Shown: positions 28,056 to 37,451, counted from the stretch's first letter. The stretch: 64,000 bases of DNA from Symploca sp. SIO3C6 (GCA_010692425.1 JAAHHJ010000002.1:186001-250000); one strand, 5' to 3'. The notes: generated from the sequence alone by a model not told the origin. Translations and numbers: made by a program.

Positions 28056-28200
28056 TTGACACTCCCACGGCTTAAAGCACGTGGGATTCTTCATTCCTAG
28101 ACCCCGCTTGCGACTTCAGGCTTGCGCCTAAAACCGTAGAGGCGAGATCTCCTGAAGCGTTCGGGTCTAAAACCCAAGTTCCCACGTGCCCCGTGGTACT
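28056..28200 (-). ncRNA. Predicted TnpB omega RNA (3' end of tnpB plus right end)
   Basis: In characterised TnpB loci the guide RNA overlaps the end of tnpB, runs through the right-end stem-loop and continues into flanking DNA, which is the guide. Here the equivalent region is structured: GCGCAAGCCTGAAG/CTTCAGG pairing, the CCCACGTG...CGTGGG hairpin, then GAGTGTCAA. The predicted native guide is the flank at 28055-28036 read on the minus strand. The 5' limit is a guess. Confidence 0.55.
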
Positions 28201-29283
28201 CAAGGCTTCTTTCAAGATGTTTATTGCCGCATTCTGGTCGCGGTCTAAGACTTCTCCACACCTACAAACGTGTGTCCTCGTCGATAGAGATTTCTTGACC
28301 AGAGTGCCGCAGCTAGAGCATTTTTGGGAAGTATAGGCAGGATTTACAGCCACACTTATCCTGCCGAATTTAATCCCAAAGTACTCTAACCATCTCCTAA
28401 ATTGATACCAACCAGCATCATTAATAGACTTAGCAAGACAGTTGTTTTTTACTAGATTTTTTATCCTCAAATCTTCATAGGCTACCAAATCGTTAGATTG
28501 GATTACGTAACGTGCTACTCTCTTAGCATGTTCTTGACGTTGCCTACTTATTTTGAGGTGTGTCCTGCTTAGCTTGTTAATGGCTTTTTTGCGATTGGCT
28601 GAGCCTTTATTTTTGCGAGAAACGCGACGTTGATGAAACTTCATTCGTTTCTCGCCAACTCGGTAAAATCTAGGGTTAACTTGGGTTTCACCCTTGGAGT
28701 CTGTGTAGAACTCTTTAAGCCCGACATCTAATCCCACAGTATTACCGGTTGGTTCTAATGTCTCAGTTTTATCAGTTTTAATCAAAAACTGAACATAGTA
28801 ACCATCTGCGCGGCGAACTATTCTAACCCTTTTGATTTGTTCAAGCTGATAATAGTTTAAATCCCACGTCCCTTTGAGTTTAAGCCTGCCAATGCCTTTT
28901 TTATCATTGAAAGTTACCTGCTTTCGAGTTTGACTAAGTTTCCAACCAGAGGTTTTGTACTCTACTGAGCGGCAATTTTTCTTAAACCTTGGATAACCCT
29001 TCTTTCCAGGCACAGCTTTTTTGCAGTTGTTGTAGAATCGAGCAATTGAACTATAAGCCCTTTCTACAGAAGCTTGGCAAGCACTACTGTTTAGAGTTTT
29101 GACAAAGAAAAACTCAGCTCTAAGGGCTGTAGATAAGCGATACAAATCTTTTTGTCCTACCCCTTGGTGCTCCATCCAATGACGAATGCACTTGTTACGG
29201 ATAAATTGAGCAGTCTTAATCGCCTCATCTATAGCCGCATATTGAGTTGTTTTTCCTTTGGCTTTAAACTCTAAGACAATCAT
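28072..29283 (-). CDS. tnpB: TnpB RNA-guided endonuclease (IS200/IS605 OrfB)
   Basis: 403 residues with every catalytic part: RuvC-I VGLDVGLKEF (Asp186), RuvC-II VAYEDL (Glu270), RuvC-III LDRDQNAAINI (Asp349), and the zinc ribbon CSSC (322, 325) with CRC (340, 342). The N-terminal helical block (TTQYAAIDEAIKTAQFIRNKCIRHWM) is the usual wedge domain. It should cut DNA guided by its omega RNA next to a transposon-associated motif and so favour retention of the element. ATG at 29283. Apparently intact and possibly active. Confidence 0.95.
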   Translation of the reverse strand: MIVLEFKAKGKTTQYAAIDEAIKTAQFIRNKCIRHWMEHQGVGQKDLYRLSTALRAEFFFVKTLNSSACQASVERAYSSIARFYNNCKKAVPGKKGYPRFKKNCRSVEYKTSGWKLSQTRKQVTFNDKKGIGRLKLKGTWDLNYYQLEQIKRVRIVRRADGYYVQFLIKTDKTETLEPTGNTVGLDVGLKEFYTDSKGETQVNPRFYRVGEKRMKFHQRRVSRKNKGSANRKKAINKLSRTHLKISRQRQEHAKRVARYVIQSNDLVAYEDLRIKNLVKNNCLAKSINDAGWYQFRRWLEYFGIKFGRISVAVNPAYTSQKCSSCGTLVKKSLSTRTHVCRCGEVLDRDQNAAINILKEALSTTGHVGTWVLDPNASGDLASTVLGASLKSQAGSRNEESHVL

Positions 29284-29676
29284 TTGCGTGGGGACATCCT
29301 ACGTAAAATGTTTTAGCATAGATTTACGCGGACACAGAAAGTCCTGAGGTGCGACCCATCCGGAGGTTTCCTCCGGCATGGAAAGCGCGCCTCGCTACAT
29401 CCCACGGTTGAAACACGTGGGATGCAGCTCGCTTTTCTGTAAAGATTCTTCTCCCCATCTCCCCATCTCCCCCTGCTCGATTGGATATTTTTTTATTTGG
29501 AAGCCCCTTACCTGTCTGAGTCTCCTTGAACCCACAATTAATGATAAATTGCTACTGAGGTTATACTTGTACATGACTTAGTGCCTCCGTGTTCTAAATA
29601 GATATAGACGCGGTTTCCAACCTCGTAGGATTTTTTCGATGAGAGAAGGGTTACTCTATCATAGGCAAAGGATAAG

Positions 29677-30123
29677 ATGGTGGCTCACACTTTCTTGATG
29701 GAGTCGGGACGCTGGACACTCCAGGGAAATTGGATAGAGCGCAATGGGATGCCGGTGATTGTTAAAGGTAAAACTATTGTGGACTGGGGTCAGGAGAACT
29801 GGTTTACGATAGTCACAAAGCTGGTTTTTCCCGACAGTGAGCGTGAGGATATTCGCTTTCAATATCGAGGACATCTTGATGTTGGAGAGCGACAGTATAC
29901 CTTTGTGCTTCAACACAGTCTCTTAGGTCGTGTTGAGGGCGAGGGTTGGGTTACTCCAGGATCGATCGTACAACGCTACTGGGTCTTAGGTGATCGCCAA
30001 AGGCGTAGTGGCTTTGAAACTAGGCATCGACTCAATGACAACACCTACTACCTATGCAGTAGCATCATGGCAGGTCACTACCTCACCAGTACTATGGAGG
30101 CAACACTGGAGCGTCAACGGTAA
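29677..30123 (+). CDS. Hypothetical protein, 148 aa, beta-rich
   Basis: Opens MVAHTFLMESGRWTLQGNWIERNGMP and continues with alternating strand-like text (FTIVTKLVFPD, IRFQYRGHLD, YTFVLQHSLLGRVEGEGWV, SIVQRYWVLGDRQRRSGFE, TYYLCSSIMAGHYLTSTMEATL), suggesting a lipocalin- or heme-binding-like beta barrel. I do not recognise a named family. It lies 29 bp before a Ser/Thr kinase on the same strand, so the two may be co-transcribed. Confidence 0.7.
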   Translation: MVAHTFLMESGRWTLQGNWIERNGMPVIVKGKTIVDWGQENWFTIVTKLVFPDSEREDIRFQYRGHLDVGERQYTFVLQHSLLGRVEGEGWVTPGSIVQRYWVLGDRQRRSGFETRHRLNDNTYYLCSSIMAGHYLTSTMEATLERQR

Positions 30124-30152
30124 TTACACTCTTTATTTAACTCCTGCTGCAA

Positions 30153-31688
30153 ATGAGGACTGACCTTGATAATGGTCGCTTACTAGCCAATCGCTATCAG
30201 CTCAAGGAGTTGATAGGGAAAGGCGCTATGGGTCGAGTTTATCAAGCCAGAGACATGTTACTCGGAGGAGTAATTGTTGCTGTTAAGTTTCTCTCCCAAA
30301 CTTTGCTGACCAAGAATATGCGCCAACGATTCGAGCGAGAAGCAACTATTTGCGCTCTACTTGGAGAAGAAAGTATTCACATTGTTCGAGTTAGGGACTA
30401 TGGCGTGGATGAAAATGAGGTTCCGTTCTACGTCATGGAATACATTGATGGAGAAAGCTTAAGTCAGGTGATTCGCAAGCGTCCTCTTAATGTGCCTAGG
30501 TTTTTAAAAATTTCCCGCCAAATTTGTTTAGGACTTCAACGAGCTCACCAAGGCATAATTTTTGAAGGCAAGGTCTCCCCCATAATTCATCGCGATATAA
30601 AACCTAGCAACATTCTTATTACTCAAGACTCTTCTGTCGGTGAACTGATCAAAATTCTGGATTTTGGAATTGCTAAGCTTCTCGAGTCCGAAAGTGATCA
30701 AACTCACTCATTTATGGGTACCCTGGCTTATTGTTCGCCGGAGCAAATGGAGGGAAAAGAACTTGATGAACGCTCAGATATTTACTCTCTGGGGGTGATG
30801 ATGTTTGAAATGCTGACTGGTGAGATGCCGATTGTAGCAGAAACTCGTTCTTTTGGCGGTTGGTACAAAGCTCATCATCAGTTTTCACCTAGACCCTTCG
30901 AGTCCGTTAACCCCAAATTGATCTTGCCCAAACCACTAAGGAATTTGGTAATGAGGTGTTTGGCGAAAGAACCTAGCAAACGCCCTCAAAGTGCTGTGGA
31001 AATGCTACAGGTGCTAGAGTCCTTCGAGCGAAGCTATATCCATTCTCAGCAGGTGGCAAAAAAAATTGCCGATATGTTGGAAAAGTCCCCAATCGTAGCT
31101 CAAACGCCAACAAAATATCAACCCTCAGCAGATGAAATTTGTCGGCGGAGTTCTTGGCCTAAGGATAAACCCCAAAAATCAATCGTTTTTCCCCATATAA
31201 TTGCCAACACCCCTGAAGCTTTAGCCACCCTCTGGGTGATGCTAACCAAACAGGATATTCAAAACCGTTGCCAGAGTACGCGCTACAATCAATTTCTGTG
31301 TGTAATCTCACCCCATCCGATGGTACTGTGGATTACTGCCCTTCATAACCGCGAATTTGGTGTGCGCTGGCTTCCTTGCTACTTAGACCTTAAAACCAGT
31401 TTAGGTCAAAGAATGGTTAGGCTTTTAGGAGAAGCCGGTTGCTACCGTATCTTATTTTTTGCCCTCTCAGAGCCGACACACCCTCAGACAGTGATGACCT
31501 CAACCATTGCTCCTCTCCAATGCCAACGCTTGAAAGAATGGGCTAATATCAGTCAAACCTTAGTATCAACTGATCAGCCCCATAGAAGTAAAAGAATTCT
31601 CAAGCAGGAGTATGAGAAGTTAAAATCTAAGATTCTAATCAAGTTAGAAGCACTTCATACAGATTATCCTACTGATATTTCTGATTGA
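30153..31688 (+). CDS. Serine/threonine protein kinase
   Basis: 511 residues. N-terminal Hanks-type kinase domain (~13-275): glycine loop GKGAMGRVY, VAVKFL lysine, IIHRDIKPSNIL (catalytic Asp ~148), DFG (~170), GTLAYCSPEQ activation segment, DIYSLGVMMFEMLTG. The C-terminal half (~300-511) has no membrane segment and is not recognised; it includes PHIIANTPEALATLWVMLTKQDIQ and may be a sensory domain. The small beta-rich gene upstream is a possible partner or substrate. Ends 114 bp from pntB, convergent. Confidence 0.93.
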   Translation: MRTDLDNGRLLANRYQLKELIGKGAMGRVYQARDMLLGGVIVAVKFLSQTLLTKNMRQRFEREATICALLGEESIHIVRVRDYGVDENEVPFYVMEYIDGESLSQVIRKRPLNVPRFLKISRQICLGLQRAHQGIIFEGKVSPIIHRDIKPSNILITQDSSVGELIKILDFGIAKLLESESDQTHSFMGTLAYCSPEQMEGKELDERSDIYSLGVMMFEMLTGEMPIVAETRSFGGWYKAHHQFSPRPFESVNPKLILPKPLRNLVMRCLAKEPSKRPQSAVEMLQVLESFERSYIHSQQVAKKIADMLEKSPIVAQTPTKYQPSADEICRRSSWPKDKPQKSIVFPHIIANTPEALATLWVMLTKQDIQNRCQSTRYNQFLCVISPHPMVLWITALHNREFGVRWLPCYLDLKTSLGQRMVRLLGEAGCYRILFFALSEPTHPQTVMTSTIAPLQCQRLKEWANISQTLVSTDQPHRSKRILKQEYEKLKSKILIKLEALHTDYPTDISD

Positions 31689-31802
31689 TTAGTGAGGAAG
31701 GCTAGAAGAGACAGAGGGGAGGTGTGCTAAGGGTGGGAGGATTTTTGTATACACTCATTCCCCCGTGTCCTCCCTCTGTTCCCTCTCTACCCACCCTCTG
31801 TT

Positions 31803-33209
31803 CTATAGCTGCTTCACTTCAGCAACTAACTGGCCGACAATATCCTTGGCGCTGCCAAACAACATCATCGTCTTATCTTTGTAGAACAGCTCATTATCGA
31901 CACCAGCAAAGCCCGTGCTCAGACCACGCTTAATAACGATGGTGTGCTTGGCTTTGTCCACTTCCAGGATCGGCATCCCATAAATTGGACTACCTGCATC
32001 ACTGCGAGCAGCTGGGTTGACAACATCATTAGCACCAATCACTAGCGCTACATCTGTCTCTTCAAGCTGTGGATTGATATCTTCCATGTCATAGAGCTGG
32101 GGATAAGGCACATTAGCCTCTGCCAAGAGTACATTCATGTGCCCAGGCATCCTACCTGCCACTGGGTGAATGGCGTATTTGACCTCAACTCCAAGTCCTT
32201 CCAACTGGTCCGCTAACTCCCGCACTGAGTGTTGTGCCTGAGCTACTGCCATGCCGTAGCCGGGAACAATCACTACATTGCGAGCATAACCAAGCATCAT
32301 TGCCCCTTCTTCAGCACCAATACGGTGGACTACTTTTTCGACAACTGCTCCGCTAGCACCAGCAGCACCAGTACCGGTGCCACCACCAAAAGCACTAAAC
32401 AGTACATTGGGAAGTGAGCGGTTCATTCCCTTGCACATGATTTCGGTCAGAATTAATCCAGAAGCGCCAACCAAAGCACCAGCGATGATCAGCATGTTGT
32501 TCATGACCACAAAACCAGCAGCACTGGCAGCTAAACCAGAAAATGAGTTCAGCAGTGAGATTACTACTGGCATATCACCGCCACCAATGGGGATCACAAA
32601 CAAAACCCCCAGTATGGAGGAGAGTGCCACCATGGCAAGGAATATGGGTTGGTTTTCAGGGGTTACTAATAGATAACCGCTGCAAACCAAAAAACCGATT
32701 AGCAGTAAAGCATTAAAGGGCTGCTGCAAGGGGAAGGTCAGTGGTTTACCACTAATGAGACCTTGCAACTTGGCAAAGGCGACAAAACTACCAGTGAGGG
32801 TAACGCCTCCAATTAAGACACCGAGAATTACAGTAATCGTGGCACCAAGCCCAACTGTCCCAGAGGAGTTGAGCAGGCGTAAGAATTCACCAATGGCAAC
32901 CAGTGCTGAGGCAGCACCACCTAGACCATTGAGCAAACCTACCATCTGAGGCATGGCAGTCATTGCTACTTTTTGAGCAGCGATGGCTCCAATTACTGAG
33001 CCAATGGCGATCGCAATCAGAAGCATTTGGTAGTTTAACACTTGCTGATCGAGCAGTGTTACAACCACCGCCAGCAGCATCCCTACGGCTGCCCATAGAT
33101 TGCCCTGACGAGCTGTGGCTGGCGAGCCCAGCTTTTTTAAACCGATGATAAATAATGATGACGCGACTAAATAAGTCAGCTGAATGCCAGTGGGCAGAAA
33201 TTCACTCAT
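31803..33209 (-). CDS. pntB: NAD(P) transhydrogenase subunit beta
   Basis: 468 residues: an N-terminal membrane domain (~1-260, about nine helices, glycine/alanine-rich) and a C-terminal NADP(H)-binding domain III (VVIVPGYGMAVAQAQH, PVAGRMPGHMNVLLAEANVPY, GANDVVNPAARSD). Together with PntA1/PntA2 it couples proton movement to hydride transfer between NADH and NADP, in the cytoplasmic or thylakoid membrane. Its start overlaps the end of pntA2 by 4 bases (ATGA), showing translational coupling. Confidence 0.96.
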   Translation of the reverse strand: MSEFLPTGIQLTYLVASSLFIIGLKKLGSPATARQGNLWAAVGMLLAVVVTLLDQQVLNYQMLLIAIAIGSVIGAIAAQKVAMTAMPQMVGLLNGLGGAASALVAIGEFLRLLNSSGTVGLGATITVILGVLIGGVTLTGSFVAFAKLQGLISGKPLTFPLQQPFNALLLIGFLVCSGYLLVTPENQPIFLAMVALSSILGVLFVIPIGGGDMPVVISLLNSFSGLAASAAGFVVMNNMLIIAGALVGASGLILTEIMCKGMNRSLPNVLFSAFGGGTGTGAAGASGAVVEKVVHRIGAEEGAMMLGYARNVVIVPGYGMAVAQAQHSVRELADQLEGLGVEVKYAIHPVAGRMPGHMNVLLAEANVPYPQLYDMEDINPQLEETDVALVIGANDVVNPAARSDAGSPIYGMPILEVDKAKHTIVIKRGLSTGFAGVDNELFYKDKTMMLFGSAKDIVGQLVAEVKQL

Positions 33210-33499
33210 GCCTTCACCTCTTTTTTCTTGAACATTTGCAACATCCGGTCTGTAACCAGGAAACCGCCAACTACGTTAACAGTTGCCAAAACCACGGCAA
33301 TTAACCCTAGAATTACGGTGATATTGGATTCTTTGGGACCAGCGATGATTAAGGCCCCAAGTACGGCAATGCCAGAAATGGCATTTGCCCCAGACATCAA
33401 GGGTGTGTGAAGAGTGGGTGGAACTTTGTTGATTACTTCAAAGCCAACAAAGGACGCCAGCACGAAGACAAATAAACTGGCAATTAATGCTGTTGCCAT
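33206..33499 (-). CDS. pntA2: NAD(P) transhydrogenase subunit alpha, membrane part
   Basis: 97 residues, three membrane helices (residues ~2-23, ~32-53, ~58-80), corresponding to the alpha-2 membrane half of split transhydrogenases. Contains HTPLMSGANAISGIAV, the conserved polar segment of the proton channel. Middle gene of the three-gene pnt operon. Confidence 0.93.
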   Translation of the reverse strand: MATALIASLFVFVLASFVGFEVINKVPPTLHTPLMSGANAISGIAVLGALIIAGPKESNITVILGLIAVVLATVNVVGGFLVTDRMLQMFKKKEVKA

Positions 33500-33588
33500 A
33501 GATTTTATAAACTCCTTGTTAGTTACAAAAACTAATCACCAGCAAGTAGTACCCGCAACCAGTAGGGCTTAACGGGGAATGGTGACAT

Positions 33589-34734
33589 TTATACCGCTGT
33601 ACCTACTTGCCCTAAAGCATCCTTTACCCGTTGATTGCGAATCTCACCAGCGTGAGTAACACAGATACTGCTGATGATGTCGTCTTCAAGGTTCAGCTCT
33701 AGCTGACCATCTTTGACCATGTATTGCAACAGGGTGGAGATGTTCTTGGCGTACATTCCAGAAGCGTGTACTGGCATCGAGGAAGGCAAATTAATCGGAC
33801 CGATAATGGTGATGCCGTTGTACTTAATGTCTCTGCCCGCTTCTGTCAGAGCACAGTTGCCGCCTTGGCTAGCTGCCAGATCAACAATTACAGCACCAGG
33901 ACGCATCTGGCTTGCCATTTCTTCGGTAACTAGTAGGGGGGCTTTCTTGCCAGGAACCTGAGCCGTTGTAATTACGACATCTGCCTGCTTGACATGTTCG
34001 TTAACTAATTCCTGGGTGCGCTTTTTGGAATCTTCAGATATTTCCTTAGCGTAACCGCCAGCAGCAACTGTCTCTTCTTCTAATTTTACTTCAACAAATT
34101 TGGCACCTAGACTTTGCACCTCTTCCTTGACTGCTGGTCTAATGTCGAAAGCTTCTACTACAGCACCTAGGCGTCGAGCTGTGGCAATTGCTTGTAAACC
34201 AGCAACACCTGCACCCATGATAAACACCTTGGCTGGTTTGAGTGTACCAGCAGCAGTGGTTAACATGGGGAAGAACTTAGGCGAAGCTGCTGCTCCAAGC
34301 AATACAGCTTTATAGCCGGCTACACAGGCTTGAGATGATAAAGCATCCATGCTCTGAGCACGGCTAGTGCGGGGAATAAGTTCCATGCTCAAAGCTGTTA
34401 CTTTCTGAGCAGCTAGCTTCTGTGCAAGCTCTGGCTTACCTAAGGGGTTGAGAAAACTGATCAAGATGCTCTCTGGCGAGAGCTGATCAATTTCCTCCTC
34501 TTTAGGTACGCCAATTTTAAGTACAATATCTGCTTGACCCCATAATTTCTCTGTCTCGGAGATAATCTCGGCGCCAGCAGCTTGATAAGCTTCATCACTG
34601 AAAAATGATGCTTCTCCAGCGCCAGTTTCTACCCAGATTTCTAAGCCTTGCTTTACTAAACGGGCAACAACATCGGGAATTAAAGCCACACGATGTTCGC
34701 CTACTTCAATTTCTTTAGCGACTGCTATTTTCAT
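33589..34734 (-). CDS. pntA1: NAD(P) transhydrogenase subunit alpha, NAD-binding part
   Basis: Domain I of transhydrogenase, 381 residues, related to alanine dehydrogenase: MKIAVAKEIEVGEHRVALIPD, SFLNPLG, QAMD-type RAQSMDALSSQ, Rossmann VFIMGAGVAGLQAIATARRLGA with the NAD-selective FDIRP following. I use the ATG at 34734; the frame reaches 34740 with two more residues. It is the first gene of pntA1-pntA2-pntB, 89 bp from pntA2. Confidence 0.95.
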   Translation of the reverse strand: MKIAVAKEIEVGEHRVALIPDVVARLVKQGLEIWVETGAGEASFFSDEAYQAAGAEIISETEKLWGQADIVLKIGVPKEEEIDQLSPESILISFLNPLGKPELAQKLAAQKVTALSMELIPRTSRAQSMDALSSQACVAGYKAVLLGAAASPKFFPMLTTAAGTLKPAKVFIMGAGVAGLQAIATARRLGAVVEAFDIRPAVKEEVQSLGAKFVEVKLEEETVAAGGYAKEISEDSKKRTQELVNEHVKQADVVITTAQVPGKKAPLLVTEEMASQMRPGAVIVDLAASQGGNCALTEAGRDIKYNGITIIGPINLPSSMPVHASGMYAKNISTLLQYMVKDGQLELNLEDDIISSICVTHAGEIRNQRVKDALGQVGTAV

Positions 34735-35763
34735 GAACACTCCAAGCGTTATAACAACTAGGAACTCTTACAAAGTAGGGATTCTGATTTTTTTAGTGAG
34801 TAGCACAGGCATTGGCAGCAGTTACTAAAATTTTGCTAAGAAAACCACTGCTTGACGATTGACTCAGGAGGAATTGTATTTGGTAGACTAATAAGTCTAT
34901 TTACTTAGAGCCATACCAATGATCTCGAACCCTACTCTAATTACCATTAAAAAAATCAAGGTAGTCACTTGATTAGATTTTTTTCAGGTTTGCGATTGCT
35001 GTGTACTTCAACAACATGCATTGAGAAAAAAATTTATACTCTCAGAGATAAATTTGATAACTATTGCCAGAGGCGTCTTCCCATAAATTAATAGATAACC
35101 CTTCAAAGGCATCTTAGTGTCGATTTCTAATCGATCAAGACTATTTTTAACTTGTCTTAGGGATTCCCGTTTTTGGATACAAACAGAATTCGGATTCTGT
35201 ACTATATTTTACCAACTGCTCTCAGGCAATCTCCAATAGCAGCAGCTAACCTCTGAATGTGCTATTGATGAAGTTTTAGTAAAGTTAGCCAGCAGATTTG
35301 CCATTAGTAAAGAATCTTCATCTAGTTATTTTTAAAGGAAAGAGCGAAGCAATGCCTTCAGCAGCACTATTGTTATTTTTATTATCAATTGCCAGATGTT
35401 AAATTTGACAGATTTTTTAGAAGACTCTGTTTTTTTGAGTTGGGCAAGGTTGTATCAAGAGTAATTAATCTGAATTTATATTCTCTTGTTATAGTATTTA
35501 ATATATAGTCTAAGTACTATTAGGTTAAATAACCTCAATCTAGATAGGGAGAGTAGTACTCGACAGTTTATTGAAATAAATTTCTCTAAAAGCATTTGAG
35601 GGGGGAAACAGAATTCTCTTTAGAAGTTGGGCTCTGGGTCACAAAGAATTTCCCATGCCCCAGAGTCCGAATTGACCTAGTACAGAACTCCTTGAGCCTC
35701 TTGACCCAATCAGCGGTATGCCTAGTACCAATGACCGGTTTAGCTCGCGTTTCCCTACTGAAT
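34735..35763. other. 1-kb AT-rich gap without a recognisable gene
   Basis: Upstream of pntA1 and downstream of a small minus-strand gene. No ORF with credible composition on either strand, no tRNA, no strong terminator. It presumably carries the pnt promoter on the minus strand. An unrecognised RNA cannot be excluded. Confidence 0.5.
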
Positions 35764-36051
35764 TTAGCAGTGATTGGTTGTTTTTATGAAGGAAGCCATC
35801 AAGTTGCGGTATTCTTCCACAGTTATGGTTCCAGCGTCACGGAACTGGCAGAGACATTGTTTGAGAGCGTTGAAAACTGCTTCTTTATCAATCCAAGTTC
35901 TGCCAATAGCCAGTGCCACCTCTGGGGTAGGGTAACTTTCGTCAGAAGTAATTACCCCTCCGTAGGAGAAGGTAATGTGCCACTTCCAGCCATTGCTTAC
36001 AGGTAAAGCTTTAAAGCCGGAAATCTCTAATGCATGCTCTTGTTGACCCAT
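35764..36051 (-). CDS. Small hypothetical protein, 95 aa
   Basis: MGQQEHALEISGFKALPVSNGWKWHITFSYGGVITSDESYPTPEVALAIGRTWIDKE... is a well-composed soluble protein with an apparent beta sheet followed by two helices. The longer open frame on the opposite strand (35596-36006) has poor composition and is its shadow. I recall similar short cyanobacterial proteins but no function. Confidence 0.65.
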   Translation of the reverse strand: MGQQEHALEISGFKALPVSNGWKWHITFSYGGVITSDESYPTPEVALAIGRTWIDKEAVFNALKQCLCQFRDAGTITVEEYRNLMASFIKTTNHC

Positions 36052-36261
36052 TGAACCAACTAATCAACTAACTTTAATCAAGGCTTAATGATTGTAGCTC
36101 AATTTTTAACCTTAGCCGATTCTCAAGATTGTTACTCAGATTTAACAGTTCATATTATAAGTAGTCAGACAAAATTGTTTACAAATCCAAACTACAACAA
36201 AAGCTTATATAGTCTGGGTTTCAGTTAGACTTTGAATGTAATTAATTTTGTTTAGTTACTT

Positions 36262-36392
36262 AAGTAATCGGACATAAATAAAAGTGAGTGTGTAAAAAAT
36301 TAATTTATGAACTTGCCCGAAATGGCTCTAGAGCATACACCCCAAAACCCAAACCCTGCCTCGAACAGCAACTTTGGTCAAAGTCGCAGCTA
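36262..36392 (+). repeat. Dispersed repeat, copy B
   Basis: Begins AGTAATCGGACATAAATAAA, has TGTAAAAAATTAATTTATGAA, a run of CACCCC/ACCC, and CCTGCCTCGAACAGCAACTTTGGTCAAAGTCGCAGC-like text at its end. It is the most diverged of the three copies (also at 3264-3389 and 46790-46914). The rest of the 36052-36533 gap shows no gene. Confidence 0.7.
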
Positions 36393-36533
36393 CTTAGCCT
36401 GGGTGGCACTTTCTTCAGGAAATTAACGTCACCAGCATAGATTATTCTTCACCGGACTTAACTTCTGATAAAGTCAACAACAGTAAAGTTCAGTAAAAAA
36501 ACTGCAACATTCTGCGCTAAAAGTGGCAAGCCT

Positions 36534-37082
36534 ATGTTAAGCACAAAATCTTTTCTAAGACGTCTGCTGTCTGCGATCGCTCTCACTAGCTGTTTGCTCA
36601 CTGGCTCTGCAGCTATTAGCTGGGCAGACAGCAATCCCGGACTCACCATCTTTAGCGGTGTCCGTAGGGAAAATTTACTGCGCTACTATTTGGACTTCGG
36701 AGGTCAACCAGGCTATTGGGACCGCTATCGACTGCGGATCCCCGCCAAGAAAATGGAACTAGGGGTAGCCCAGTTTAGCATTTCCTACCCAGATTATTAC
36801 GATGGTAAGTTTGACACTGACCGCATTGAAGTGCGTGTCAAAGAAGGGAAAAAGTATAAATCCGTACCCTTATCTGAGGTGAGTTGGGACGAAGAAAACC
36901 AGCTAATACAGATTTATCTACAGGAGCCCATTCCTGCTCGCAAGAAAGTCGAGCTAGTGTTGTCCAATGTTAAAAACCCTCGTTTTGGAGGCACCTACTA
37001 TTTTGAATGCCGAGCAACAACACCGGGCGACATCCCACTACCACGTTATCTCGGCACTTGGATTGTAAGTATCGGTAGGTGA
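36534..37082 (+). CDS. DUF2808 secreted protein
   Basis: 182 residues with a signal peptide (LLSAIALTSCLLTGSAAISWA, residues ~11-31) and the cyanobacterial DUF2808 body: YLDFGGQPGYWDRYRLRIPAKKM, FSISYPDYYDGKFD, QIYLQEPIPARKKVELVLSNVKNPRFGG, YFECRATTPGD. Probably periplasmic or cell-surface; function unknown. A HIP1 site lies in the signal region. Followed by a terminator. Confidence 0.9.
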   Translation: MLSTKSFLRRLLSAIALTSCLLTGSAAISWADSNPGLTIFSGVRRENLLRYYLDFGGQPGYWDRYRLRIPAKKMELGVAQFSISYPDYYDGKFDTDRIEVRVKEGKKYKSVPLSEVSWDEENQLIQIYLQEPIPARKKVELVLSNVKNPRFGGTYYFECRATTPGDIPLPRYLGTWIVSIGR

Positions 37083-37109
37083 GATCCTTAAGATGTAATC
37101 TTCACAAGA

Positions 37110-37141
37110 GGGGTACGGGAGGATGGAAGCCCCGTATTTTT
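37110..37141 (+). terminator. Rho-independent terminator of the DUF2808 gene
   Basis: Stem GGGGTACGGG with CCCCGTA partner around the loop AGGATGGAAG, followed by TTTTT (37137-37141). The structured RNA element begins immediately after the T run. Confidence 0.8.
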
Positions 37142-37145
37142 AAAT

Positions 37146-37451
37146 CGGCGATGTTATCCGACAGGGCGAATTAATTCGCCGTATAATCATAGAAATAGCT
37201 CGCGGCTGTGAAGTCGGAGTTACTTGTTCATAATTGATAGGCGTGACAATGTTTTCAAGGTACGCCGGGACTCGGCGAAACCCAAACAGCTTATTACTGT
37301 TTGAAACGCCCAGCGCTGAATTAACAGCGCCTAAAAGGAGAAAATCCGACGCCAAAAAGGCAATCGTCGGGTGCCTGGGAACCCGATAAAAAGGGATATA
37401 TGGGATGAAAGTTCCATAGAATCTCCCTTTTTCTAAAAGGGGGAGTGTCAA
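37146..37451 (+). ncRNA. Large structured RNA, HEARO-like (IscB omega RNA), no ORF
   Basis: About 300 nt packed with stems: GGCGAATTAATTCGCC (37165-37180), CAAACAG/CTGTTTG (37283-37303), GCGCTG/CAGCGC (37313-37330), CCGACGCC/GGC..CGTCGG (37346-37370) and the closing CTCCCTTTT/AAAAGGGGGAG (37422-37445), ending in GGGAGTGTCAA. From memory this agrees with HEARO RNA (the HNH-endonuclease-associated RNA, now IscB omega RNA), which occurs in cyanobacteria. No iscB gene follows; rpmH starts 36 bp later. A covariance-model search was not possible, so the family name is an inference. Confidence 0.6.

Larger units (their letters stand above)
28056..29425 (-). mobile_element. IS200/IS605-family element carrying tnpB only
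   Basis: The right end (28056, minus strand) is ...GGGAGTGTCAA with the palindrome CCCACGTG..AAGC..CGTGGG (28064-28085). The left side, upstream of tnpB, holds two hairpins: CCGGAGG/CCTCCGG (29359-29376) and CCCACG/CGTGGG (29401-29422), the latter nearly the same as the right-end one. The left tip is not certain. No tnpA is present, so movement would need a Y1 transposase in trans. Confidence 0.75.

Noticed and set aside
34741-35763. Long gap considered as a 6S RNA, tmRNA or RNase P RNA gene
   Set aside because: None of the conserved blocks of these RNAs could be found by eye; the stretch is plain AT-rich sequence.
35596-36006. 136-codon frame opposite the small 35764-36051 gene
   Set aside because: The minus-strand product has the better composition and a normal ATG start; the plus-strand frame looks like its shadow.
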